Origin: Gemmatimonadota bacterium
GTDB taxonomy: Bacteria; Latescibacterota; UBA2968; UBA8231
Reading direction: 5' to 3'
NCBI GenBank assembly: GCA_026706165.1
Contig: JAPOZF010000095.1
Span: forward strand, 1-6,412
Length of the DNA stretch: 6,412 nucleotides
This document shows, in pieces, positions 1 to 5,921 of the stretch; positions within the stretch are counted from its first letter, which is position 1; every line of letters begins with the position of its first letter. Under the pieces are notes generated by a model. That model saw only the letters and a program-made list of their open reading frames with translations. It had not been told where the DNA came from and searched no databases. The translations under genes and the position numbers were made by a program.

Positions 1-246
1 TTTCTTTATATGCTCAAACTACTGCGGGGGGACTGAACGGTTACCATTCAGGAACCAAATCGGCACGTGAAAAGCCACCCTGATCGAGAGCGCGGAAGGA
101 ACCGGGGGGGCCGTAGGCAACAGCGGGGAGTCCAAAGTTGCCCGCACGCAGGATTACCATCAGGCGCGGAAAGGGGAACCAGGGACGATAAAGCCCCTGA
201 CGTCGGTGTCGCAGTCGACCTGGGGTCAAGTCAAGGAGTTCGAGCA

Positions 247-498
247 ATGACGATGCAGCGGGGCGTTCTTTCGATCCTGGTCCTGTTGTGGGCCTCTCTC
301 GAAGCCCAACCGACGACGAGCGATTACACTCGTCCGGACAGCGACGGTGCTCTGGTTCCGGGAACGTCCAGTTACCGGATGGATGCTTTCAAGCGTTTGT
401 TCAGCACAGAGGAGCAGGTCAAAGGGAAGCGGGAAGCCCAACTCGACCCGGAGGTGCATCTACAAATCCAGCTGTCGAAAAACGGTCGTTTCGAATAA
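247..498 (+). CDS. Candidate small secreted protein (83 aa), unknown function
   Basis: I do not recognise this protein. The start is well supported. AAGGAG at 233-238 lies 8 nt before the ATG at 247, which fits better than the second ATG at 253 or the GTG at 67. Residues 1-20 look like a Sec signal peptide: Arg5, a hydrophobic stretch over about residues 7-16 (VLSILVLLWA), and possible cleavage after Ala20. The mature part would be about 63 polar residues with no cysteine and no family motif I can name; residues 46-76 are charged and could be helical. The TAA stop at 496-498 is followed in the same frame by CCG and an ATG that opens 33 more codons, so the gene may be a truncated remnant of something longer. 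It stands alone on the plus strand in a region of lower GC than the operon. The ribosome binding site and signal peptide favour a real gene; the lack of a recognisable family and the poor surroundings count against it. Confidence 0.42.
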   Translation: MTMQRGVLSILVLLWASLEAQPTTSDYTRPDSDGALVPGTSSYRMDAFKRLFSTEEQVKGKREAQLDPEVHLQIQLSKNGRFE

Positions 499-501
499 CC
501 G

Positions 502-603
502 ATGACATTCAACCTCGATTATTACTACAACTCACTTCAAGGTTGGCTCGACGATGTTCAGGTAGTTGTCGGTTTCGGGGAACTTGGGAGACCATCAACC
601 TGA
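502..603 (+). pseudogene. In-frame continuation after the 83-aa ORF (33 codons)
   Basis: One codon after the TAA at 496-498, in the same frame, an ATG opens 33 codons ending at TGA 601-603. The peptide is rich in aromatic and hydrophobic residues (starts MTFNLDYYYNSLQGWLDD, then VQVVVGF) and reads like an internal piece of a beta-rich protein. No ribosome binding site precedes the ATG. It could be the tail of a longer secreted protein interrupted by a nonsense mutation at 496-498, or it could be chance. I know of no homologue, so the pseudogene reading is a guess based on frame continuity and composition. Confidence 0.18.
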
Positions 604-1028
604 ATCCGTGAAGCCGAGGGCTTGATTTTCGGTTGTCTACCGAGGGGAATACAGGGTATAGTTGAGCAGGATTTCCACTCCCCCTGGAGGTGAAAGATTT
701 GCGACCGGTTTCGTTTCAAATAACACAGGGCGAAGAAGCGCTGACAGTCGCACTCGGGCCTAGCCTTGATCGGCGCCTTGATGGGACGCACGCGCCTGGC
801 CTCGCGGCGCCGTTTCGGCCTCAGCTTCGGGTGCTTCAACCCCTGGTTCGATGTCTGGAGGCGCACCTGTCTGCGCGCCTGCATATGAAGGGGACGATCT
901 CACCGGGATTCGATTCTCCGCCACACCCAGGGCACCCGTATGCCCGCTCTTGCGACTCCGCAGGAACGTGGAGAGCCATGGCCAGCGACATCCGCAGCAA
1001 TGCCTGCAGCCAATACGAAAATCCGAGG
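604..1028. other. Stretch with no convincing gene
   Basis: All six frames are broken or give Arg/Pro/Gln-rich translations without domain signatures. None of the overlapping ORFs at 558-884 (minus), 690-1043 (plus), 760-1041 (minus) or 851-1066 (plus) has a ribosome binding site and a plausible protein together. A 35-codon ORF at 781-888 (plus) contains FGLSFGCFNPWFDVW but has no ribosome binding site. Nothing here resembles a tRNA, an rRNA or a transposase. The stretch may be decayed coding sequence or plain intergenic DNA. Confidence 0.5.
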
Positions 1029-1080
1029 TTGACAAGAGCATGATTCGACTAAAATATAAAACTTAGTCACTCACTATAAA
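1029..1080 (+). promoter_or_regulatory. Candidate sigma-70-type promoter with operator-like inverted repeat
   Basis: A perfect -35 consensus, TTGACA, is at 1029-1034. Two -10 candidates follow: TAAAAT at 1050-1055 (5 of 6 matches, 15-nt spacer) and TATAAA at 1055-1060 (5 of 6, 20-nt spacer). Neither has the ideal 17-nt spacing. Another TATAAA is at 1075-1080. This is the most AT-rich patch in the window. A perfect inverted repeat, GACTAA (1047-1052) and TTAGTC (1063-1068) with a 10-nt spacer, brackets the second -10 candidate, as an operator would. The downstream target would be the ORF at 1116, or an RNA. Housekeeping promoter rules may not hold in this lineage. Confidence 0.4.
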
Positions 1081-1096
1081 AACGATCACGGATTCA

Positions 1097-1122
1097 GGTT
1101 CATGTTGACTCAAATTTGAACC
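1097..1122 (+). repeat. Inverted repeat GGTTCA-N14-TGAACC over the start of the 86-codon ORF
   Basis: The arms are GGTTCA (1097-1102) and TGAACC (1117-1122), with a 14-nt spacer. Most of the TTG start codon (1116-1118) falls in the right arm. A second palindrome, TCAAATTTGA (1110-1119), overlaps the right side. It could be an operator or an RNA hairpin that hides the start codon. Six-base arms can occur by chance, so support is modest. Confidence 0.3.
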
Positions 1123-1376
1123 GCCTCATAGCTCTGATGGCTCTGTGCCGCCTGTTGATCCGGCCGGCGATGGCCGGATCAGGGGGAGCCCGGACTTTGG
1201 TCGCGGACAGTTATAGCTCGGTTGCGCCCGTCTTGGCCGAACCCCTGCCGGTGGACGACCCGCCTCTGGCTGCTAACGGCGATAGTCTTTCGGCACCGGC
1301 GGCAGATAAGGAAACCGGAGGCCCGGACACGGGCATTTTCGAATACCCGGGGGGACATCCGCATCGTGGGACTTGA
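1116..1376 (+). CDS. Doubtful ORF with signal-peptide-like N-terminus (86 codons)
   Basis: This ORF starts with TTG at 1116, or with an in-frame ATG at 1137, and ends at TGA 1374-1376. Residues 1-20 resemble a signal peptide: Arg3, a hydrophobic run broken by Arg12 and Arg16, and a possible AMA cleavage site after residue 20. The rest is rich in Ala, Pro, Asp and Gly with no recognisable domain. Neither start has a Shine-Dalgarno sequence. A promoter candidate lies about 50 nt upstream, which is the main positive evidence. A perfect 10-bp hairpin falls inside the ORF at 1156-1181, and the stop codon lies in one arm of another inverted repeat. It could be a small exported protein, a decayed gene, or a chance frame over a structured RNA. 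I favour none of these strongly. Confidence 0.25.
   Translation: MNRLIALMALCRLLIRPAMAGSGGARTLVADSYSSVAPVLAEPLPVDDPPLAANGDSLSAPAADKETGGPDTGIFEYPGGHPHRGT
1156..1181. repeat. Perfect 10-bp hairpin (TGATCCGGCC / GGCCGGATCA)
   Basis: The arms at 1156-1165 and 1172-1181 are exact reverse complements separated by a 6-nt loop (GGCGAT). The stem has seven G:C pairs and would be stable in RNA or as a protein-binding palindrome. No T-run follows on either strand, so it is not a classical intrinsic terminator. I see no second copy in the window, so a dispersed repeat cannot be claimed from this sequence alone. Confidence 0.55.
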
Positions 1377-1421
1377 CGATGAAAAACTCCCAATTTCACC
1401 CCTTGCCTGTTATCAAGTCCC
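1368..1421. terminator. Inverted repeat between convergent gene ends, possible terminator
   Basis: GGGACTTGA (1368-1376) and TCAAGTCCC (1413-1421) form a perfect 9-bp inverted repeat with a 36-nt spacer. Nested inside is TGAAA (1380-1384) with TTTCA (1394-1398). The left arm contains the stop codon of the plus-strand ORF at 1116-1376; the right arm lies 18 nt past the end of the minus-strand operon. The location suits a shared structure for convergent transcripts. The T-run on the minus strand lies within the structure rather than after it, so this is not a textbook Rho-independent terminator. Confidence 0.35.
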
Positions 1422-1438
1422 CCCTGCGCTCCCTGCCT

Positions 1439-3400
1439 TCAATAGGCGACGCTGATCACGCCCCCGGCCTCGGCCCGGCGCGAGTCCGCGTCTACCTGCA
1501 CCCGGTACAGGTAGACCCCGGGCGGCAGTAGTCCGCGGTCGCCGCGGCCGTCCCAGAGCCGTTCCCGGCGGCCGCTCGCCTCCAGCCCCTCGTACAGCCG
1601 CCGCACCCGGCGGCCGCCGAGATCGTACAGGTCCACGGTCACCACCTGGGCGCCGGCCAGCTGCAGCAGCGTGTACTGAAAGGAAACCTCGTCGTTGACC
1701 CCGTCGCCGTTCGGCGTCACCACCGGGCTGCTCGTGCCGACCTGCTGCAGCAGCGACCCCGACAGCTCCATTCCGACCGACAGGCGGTTGCTGTCGAGGG
1801 CGAAGGTCGCGTCCCCTTCGGTTACTGACTGTCCTATCTCTCCCGGGCGGGCGCTGTCCGACACCACGCCGTCGAAAACCGTGCCGAAGCGGAACACCCG
1901 CGCCCGGAAGAAGATCTCCACAATCTTGCCGCTGTCAGTGGTCTCCATGCGGGGCAGGCGCAGCGCCACCCGGGGACAGGGAACGGGGACCGCATCCGCA
2001 CACGCCATGGGGTCGGGGCCCCCGTCGGTCAAGGCTTCGCAGGGAACGGGGTCGCCGTTGACCCGGACGGAATCCACCCCGGTCAGCTCGCCCGGGGTGC
2101 TGAGATCGAAGCGGTCGAAACCGGACTCCGCCCCTTCCGGGTCCCCGGTGAAGGCCGGCCTGAAGGCAAACACGAAGGCAGTCTCCCTTCCCGCTGTCGC
2201 GAGCGGCGGCGACACCTCGCCGACGACCTGCCGCGCCAACGGCGGCGAGGTCATCTCGAACTCCAGGTGCCCCATCTCCCCTCCGGAAAAACCGGAGTTC
2301 TCGAACCCGACCTGGAACTGCAGGTACCGGTTCGGCCCGGGAGAAGCGAAATCCGCGGCCTTTTCCCCGGCGTACGGGGGCGACCAGTAGCTCCAGTTGT
2401 CGACATCGTGGCTGGTGCCCGCCTGCTCGCTCAACACTATCCCTTCGTACTCTTCCCGGGTCAGGGTCCGCCCCCTTCCGTCGCGGTAGCTGCGCTCCTC
2501 CCCGCGTCCGGTCAGGCGCCAGTAGCGGACCGGGTCGTCGTCGGCGCCGCTGCGGCTCCTGATCTCCACCCTGGCGCCCGGGTCCTTCCTCTCCCGCCAG
2601 CGGACCTCGCCGAGAATCGACACACCCCCCAGGTCGAGGACGCGGGAGGTGTAGGAGGCGGCCGGGGCGAACCCCTCTCCGTAGATCTCGAGCTCGGCGA
2701 CCTCCCAGGGCCTGATGGTTCTTTCCCGGGTGTGGGGGTTCCCGATGACGACCATGACGGTGTGCGCGAGCCGGGTCGGAATCGCGACTTCCACCCGGGG
2801 GCTTCGGTTGTCCTCTACACTCGCCACCAGGTCGTAGTTCCGCACGTTGCCCAGCGGACTGGAAAGAAGGGATGGATCGCCGCCGAAAAGGTAGATCTTG
2901 AAGTCTTCCACGAACCGGTCCGGACGGTCCGGGGTGGGGTAGAACACCACCCGTTTGACCGGCAGGATGCCCCCCAGATCGATCCCGATGAAAGGGTGTT
3001 CGAGAAGTTCCCTTACTTCCGCTTCCTCGAACGCAGTGGTGGGATCGCCGTCCACCACTCTCAGGTGGAACTCGTTCTGCGTTCTCACGTGCTTGGCCCC
3101 GAAGGGGGCGCCGCCCAGGGCGAGGACGTCGAGGGAGATGTTGCGGTCCGGATCCAGCAGGACCGGCGCAATCCTCCCTTCCTCGAAGTCGAGGGACCGG
3201 ACCGAGCCGCCGTAGCCGGCGGCGGCCTCTTCCCATGAGAGGTGGACGGCGTCGATCCCCTGTTGGTCGGGAGGCGGGCCGCCGATGCGGAACAGGGTCA
3301 ACCCCTCGCCCGCCCCGGGGATCAGGGTGCCGAAGCAGAGCGCCAGCAGCGCCGCAGGAAAGCGGGTGGCAGGGCTCTTCCCCATGACGGGAGCAGCCAT
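1439..3400 (-). CDS. Secreted discoidin-like protein with C-terminal FlgD-Ig/CHU_C-type domain
   Basis: A large exported protein of 653 aa, probably on the cell surface or secreted; it shows no enzyme motif. Residues 1-33 form a signal peptide (Arg13, then hydrophobic AALLALCFGTLIPG); Cys22 does not sit in a good lipobox. Residues about 110-240 resemble an F5/8 type C (discoidin) carbohydrate-binding fold: 'VDGDPTTAF' (116-124), 'FIGIDLGG' (137-144), 'VKRVVFYP' (148-155) and 'WEVAELEIYGEGF' (232-244). Residues 250-390 form a second beta-rich section with 'RVLDLGG', 'RSRSGADDDP' and 'RYLQFQVGF'. Residues 454-475 contain three cysteines. Residues 557-653 are a FlgD-Ig/CHU_C-like tail with 'TPNGDGVND' (562-570), 'VDLYDLGGRRVR' (589-600) and 'LPPGVYLYRV' (625-634), the type used for sorting or anchoring in type IX secretion and gliding systems. 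The start at 3400 has GAGG 8 nt upstream, overlapping the TGA of the creatininase gene; the ATG at 3385 has none. It is the last gene of the operon. The architecture is clear; the role (binding a glycan, or an envelope structure) is inference. Confidence 0.85.
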   Translation of the reverse strand: MAAPVMGKSPATRFPAALLALCFGTLIPGAGEGLTLFRIGGPPPDQQGIDAVHLSWEEAAAGYGGSVRSLDFEEGRIAPVLLDPDRNISLDVLALGGAPFGAKHVRTQNEFHLRVVDGDPTTAFEEAEVRELLEHPFIGIDLGGILPVKRVVFYPTPDRPDRFVEDFKIYLFGGDPSLLSSPLGNVRNYDLVASVEDNRSPRVEVAIPTRLAHTVMVVIGNPHTRERTIRPWEVAELEIYGEGFAPAASYTSRVLDLGGVSILGEVRWRERKDPGARVEIRSRSGADDDPVRYWRLTGRGEERSYRDGRGRTLTREEYEGIVLSEQAGTSHDVDNWSYWSPPYAGEKAADFASPGPNRYLQFQVGFENSGFSGGEMGHLEFEMTSPPLARQVVGEVSPPLATAGRETAFVFAFRPAFTGDPEGAESGFDRFDLSTPGELTGVDSVRVNGDPVPCEALTDGGPDPMACADAVPVPCPRVALRLPRMETTDSGKIVEIFFRARVFRFGTVFDGVVSDSARPGEIGQSVTEGDATFALDSNRLSVGMELSGSLLQQVGTSSPVVTPNGDGVNDEVSFQYTLLQLAGAQVVTVDLYDLGGRRVRRLYEGLEASGRRERLWDGRGDRGLLPPGVYLYRVQVDADSRRAEAGGVISVAY

Positions 3401-3410
3401 CGCCAGTGCC

Positions 3411-4172
3411 TCACTCGTAGAGGTCGCCGGTATCCGCCGTCGCCAGGTCGACGAGGAAATCGGCGATCTCCGCGGTGAGCAGGGAGAAGCAGCGCTCCCC
3501 CTTCTCCGGAGTCGCGGGACCGGGGTCGCCGACGCCGGTGTCGGGGGCGGCCTTTGTCCAGTCCCGCTGCGACCATGCCCTGCCCTCGCGCAGCGCCCGG
3601 ATCCTGAACTTCCTCTCCCTGCCGGGCCCCGCCTGCGACAGGGGCAGGACCAGCTCGGGGGCGAGGTACTGCATCAGGCTGGTCTCCATCTCTCCGGCGT
3701 GGTCCCCGACCTCGTCGAAGATCCCGGCGCCGACGAGCCGGAACCAGTCGACGATGCAGAGGAAGGTTTCGCAGCGCGGCGTCAGCTCCCGGACCATCTG
3801 GCGGAAATCGTTGCCGCCGTGGCCGTTGAGTATGACGAGCTTGGCGATTCCCTGGCGGTCGAGGACCTCGACGATATCCTTCAGCACCGCCAGCTGCGTC
3901 GACGGATTGAGATTGATGTCGAGCCTGATGTCGAGCTGGCCGGTGTTGACCCCGTACGGAATCGCCGGCAGCACGACGGTCCTGGCTCCCCGCTCCCAGG
4001 CGAGCCGCGCCGCTTCCGCGGCGATCCTGTCCGATTCGATGACGTCGGTCGCGTAGGGGAGGTGGAAGTTGTGGGCCTCGGTCGCCCCCCAGGGCAGCAC
4101 GGCGACCTGATACTCGGTTTCCCGGACCGCTTTCCAGGTGGTTTCCGCAAGGATGTACGGGGGTCCCGGCAT
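3411..4172 (-). CDS. Creatininase-family metal-dependent hydrolase
   Basis: A 253-aa cytoplasmic hydrolase, the usual length for the creatininase (creatinine amidohydrolase) family, whose members open cyclic amides or related rings with two metal ions. Visible motifs: 'PWGATEAHNFHLPYATD' (27-43) with likely metal ligands Glu32, His34 and Asp43; 'LNGHGGND' (115-122) with His118; and 'GDHAGEMETS' (156-165) with Glu161/Glu163. It has HGGN where, as I recall, true creatininase has HYEN, which argues against creatinine as substrate. HGGN-type relatives include formamide hydrolases of flavin biosynthesis, the mycofactocin protease MftE, and IolN, which hydrolyses a diketo-inositol. The ATG at 4172 overlaps the stop of the upstream reductase gene (TGATG), implying coupled translation; the same frame stays open far upstream, but that extension is only the reductase gene read out of frame. 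The secreted-protein gene starts 10 nt downstream. The family is certain; the substrate is unknown, with a sugar or cyclitol derivative suggested by the neighbours. Confidence 0.92.
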   Translation of the reverse strand: MPGPPYILAETTWKAVRETEYQVAVLPWGATEAHNFHLPYATDVIESDRIAAEAARLAWERGARTVVLPAIPYGVNTGQLDIRLDINLNPSTQLAVLKDIVEVLDRQGIAKLVILNGHGGNDFRQMVRELTPRCETFLCIVDWFRLVGAGIFDEVGDHAGEMETSLMQYLAPELVLPLSQAGPGRERKFRIRALREGRAWSQRDWTKAAPDTGVGDPGPATPEKGERCFSLLTAEIADFLVDLATADTGDLYE

Positions 4173-5050
4173 CACCCGGCCCCCGTCGCCGCGCCCCGGT
4201 CGAGGGGGGGCATCTCCGAGGCGGCCGCCACCTCCTCGAGCTCGGCGACCTTTGCGGCGCCGCTGCAGGCGGTGCTGACGCGCTCGTCGGCCAGGACCCA
4301 GCGAAAGGCGTTCTGTGGGAGGGTCCCAGGTTGCCGCCGCAGCTGTTCCAGCACCTTCGCGGCGCGGCTGCGCTCCGCCGGCTCGAGGCCTGCGAGAACG
4401 GCATCCCTTCTCTCGCTGTACCCGAAGAGGCCGCCGGCGAGGATGGTGGCGACGACGATCCCCATGCCGGCCGCGGCGGCCGCCGGGATCACCGCTTCGG
4501 CGGCCAGCTGCGATACCGGATGGTAGTCGTGGTACACGAGCAGGGTGTCGAACTCCCCGGTCGCCGCCAGCCGCCCCAGCAGCGGAATGGCCCGGCCGGT
4601 GATGCCGATGTAATCGCACATCCCCTGCTTCTGCGCCGCCCGCAGTCCCTCGAGGGCGCCCCCCGGTCCGGTAATGCGCTCCCAGCCGGGGAGGTTGACC
4701 TCGTGGATCTGCGCCGTGGTCAGGCGCCCGACGCCGAGCCGCCGGAGGCTGCGCTCCAGGCTGCGCAGGACGGCATCGGCGCTGTAGTCGAAGTCCTCGG
4801 GGTCGAAACCGAACTTGGTCGCCACCTGCACCGGTTCGCCCGCGGCGGCCAGCGCCTCTCCGAGAAGCTCCTCGCTGTCGCCGTACAGGGGGGCGGTGTC
4901 GATGTAGTTGACCCCCAGCTCCAGGGCCCGCGACACCAGCCCGGCGGCGTTCTGCCGGCGGTTTTCCGGGTCGGTGCCGCCGATGTAGGCTCCCCCGAGA
5001 CTGACCTCGCTCACCTTCAGTCCCGTTCTGCCCAGCGTCCTGTATTTCAT
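4172..5050 (-). CDS. Aldo/keto reductase, sugar 1-dehydrogenase type
   Basis: A 292-aa NAD(P)-dependent TIM-barrel oxidoreductase of the aldo/keto reductase superfamily, full length. The N-terminus 'MKYRTLGRTGLKVSEVSLGG' is typical. The catalytic tetrad is intact: Asp51 and Tyr56 in 'YIDTAPLYG', Lys79 in 'VATKFG', and His116 in 'TTAQIHEVN'. 'YIGITG' (147-152) and 'FDTLLVYHDYHPV' (167-179) recall L-galactose dehydrogenase, L-fucose dehydrogenase and D-threo-aldose 1-dehydrogenase, which oxidise the anomeric carbon of a sugar to a lactone. The C-terminal 'FRWVLADERVSTACSGA' fits the conserved region near the cofactor phosphate site. An in-frame stop upstream limits extension, which supports the ATG at 5050; the ribosome binding site is weak (GGAAAG, 10 nt away). 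The gene begins 76 nt after the amidohydrolase stop and ends overlapping the creatininase start. The superfamily is certain; the sugar dehydrogenase assignment is by motif and context, and the reverse reaction (carbonyl reduction) is possible. Confidence 0.92.
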   Translation of the reverse strand: MKYRTLGRTGLKVSEVSLGGAYIGGTDPENRRQNAAGLVSRALELGVNYIDTAPLYGDSEELLGEALAAAGEPVQVATKFGFDPEDFDYSADAVLRSLERSLRRLGVGRLTTAQIHEVNLPGWERITGPGGALEGLRAAQKQGMCDYIGITGRAIPLLGRLAATGEFDTLLVYHDYHPVSQLAAEAVIPAAAAAGMGIVVATILAGGLFGYSERRDAVLAGLEPAERSRAAKVLEQLRRQPGTLPQNAFRWVLADERVSTACSGAAKVAELEEVAAASEMPPLDRGAATGAG

Positions 5051-5126
5051 TCCGGTCTGACTTTCCGGGCTTCACGCTCCGCGGTCCGCCCCTGGATCAG
5101 CGCGGCTCGGGTCCACCTGCCGCCGT

Positions 5127-5921
5127 TCACGAAAGACCGAGGAGAGCCGCGAGGTTCTCCCCCCTGACCAGGGCCCGCTCTTCCTCGCTGTACGACTCCA
5201 GATGGGCGTCGACTATGCGCGGGGTGCCGCTGCCCCAGACCATGCGCCGCGGACCGAACGCCTCGGCCACCCTGGCCGTGAGCGGCCTGGCGCTCTCGAA
5301 CAGGGGAGGATCCGGGGCGAAGTGGTCGAGCCCGGAGAGCTTCATGTACACCTGGTCGAAGCCGGCGAGGTCGAGGACGTGGGCGTACTCGACGGCGCTG
5401 GTGGTGTGGGGCTCGCACAGGTGGTCGAGGAGCACGGTGCAGTCGGGGACGCGGCGGATGGCGTCGGCAGCCGCCCTGGCGCAGATGCCGTTTATCAGCA
5501 GCTCGACGACGAGCCCGAGCCCGGCGGCTTCCCGCCACTGGCGCAGCACCCAGTCGTCGAAGCGCTCCACCAGGGGCCCATCCCGGCCTCCGACCCCGTA
5601 GTGGCGCCAGGCGACGATGCGCGGCTCGGCGGCCACCAGCTCCCGCATCGCCCGCGGGGCCCCGTCGTCGCCGTTGCGGAACAGGCAGGTGCCGCGCAGC
5701 CTGTCCGGCTCGCGGCGCAGGCAGTCGAGGATCAGGCGGTGGTCGTCCCAGTACGTCGACGCCTGCACGAGAACTGCGCGGTCGATGCCCTCCTCCTCCA
5801 TGTGCCCGAGGTACCGCGCCAGCGGATCGTCCTCCAGCTCCGGCTGGTAAGGGGCGTCGCAGTGAAGGGGAAAGCGCTCCTGGTCGGCGCTGAACATGTG
5901 GGTGTTCCACTCGATGATCAT
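5127..5921 (-). CDS. Amidohydrolase/lactonase-like protein (COG3618 type) with altered active site
   Basis: A 264-aa TIM-barrel hydrolase of the amidohydrolase-2 type, the group that includes L-fuconolactonase, L-rhamnono-lactonase and 2-pyrone-4,6-dicarboxylate lactonase. It shows the family skeleton: strand 1 'MIIEWNTHMF'; 'GIDRAVLVQ' (45-53) before the first helices; 'LLDHLCEP' (164-171) with His167; 'VYMKLSGL' (191-198); 'RRMVWGSGTP' (225-234); and the terminal 'GENLAALLG'. Two usual residues are missing: the HxH of strand 1 is Asn6-Thr-His8, and the Asp of the C-terminal 'GSD' motif is Gly232. Either this is a metal-free divergent subfamily or the activity has changed. The ATG at 5921 has no Shine-Dalgarno, but an IIDxHxH-like beginning is expected right at the N-terminus, which supports it. 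It is the first gene of the minus-strand operon, 76 nt before the reductase gene. A sugar-lactone substrate is inferred from the reductase; fold assignment is firm and activity is not. Confidence 0.85.
   Translation of the reverse strand: MIIEWNTHMFSADQERFPLHCDAPYQPELEDDPLARYLGHMEEEGIDRAVLVQASTYWDDHRLILDCLRREPDRLRGTCLFRNGDDGAPRAMRELVAAEPRIVAWRHYGVGGRDGPLVERFDDWVLRQWREAAGLGLVVELLINGICARAAADAIRRVPDCTVLLDHLCEPHTTSAVEYAHVLDLAGFDQVYMKLSGLDHFAPDPPLFESARPLTARVAEAFGPRRMVWGSGTPRIVDAHLESYSEEERALVRGENLAALLGLS

Noticed and set aside
67..246. 60-residue N-terminal extension of the 83-aa ORF
   Set aside because: The translation is Arg/Gly/Gln-rich and would bury the signal peptide. The good ribosome binding site at 233-238 supports the ATG at 247.
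41..247. Minus-strand ORF with a protein-like stretch (PWFPFPRLMVILRAGNFGL)
   Set aside because: It starts with TTG, has no visible ribosome binding site, and overlaps the better supported plus-strand ORF upstream region. It might be a remnant, but nothing identifies it.
781..888. 35-codon plus-strand ORF with an aromatic-rich segment
   Set aside because: There is no ribosome binding site, and it is too short to judge.
2267..3238. 323-aa plus-strand ORF
   Set aside because: It is antisense to the secreted protein gene. The Val/Gly/Pro/Arg-rich sequence shows no domain.
3329..3343. Lipobox at Cys22 of the secreted protein
   Set aside because: The residue before Cys is Leu instead of Gly, Ala or Ser, so lipoprotein processing is unlikely.
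3285..4526. 413-aa plus-strand ORF
   Set aside because: It is antisense to the creatininase and reductase genes, has low-complexity composition, and is a GC-rich shadow frame.
4173..5075. N-terminal extension of the creatininase frame (554-aa reading)
   Set aside because: It is the reductase gene read in another frame: Arg/Pro/Gly-rich with no domain. Family length and the TGATG overlap fix the start at 4172.
4331..5167. 278-aa plus-strand ORF
   Set aside because: It is a shadow of the reductase gene, whose own frame has an intact catalytic tetrad.
5047..5910. 287-aa minus-strand ORF
   Set aside because: It is an out-of-frame reading of the amidohydrolase gene, extremely Arg/Pro/Gly-rich.
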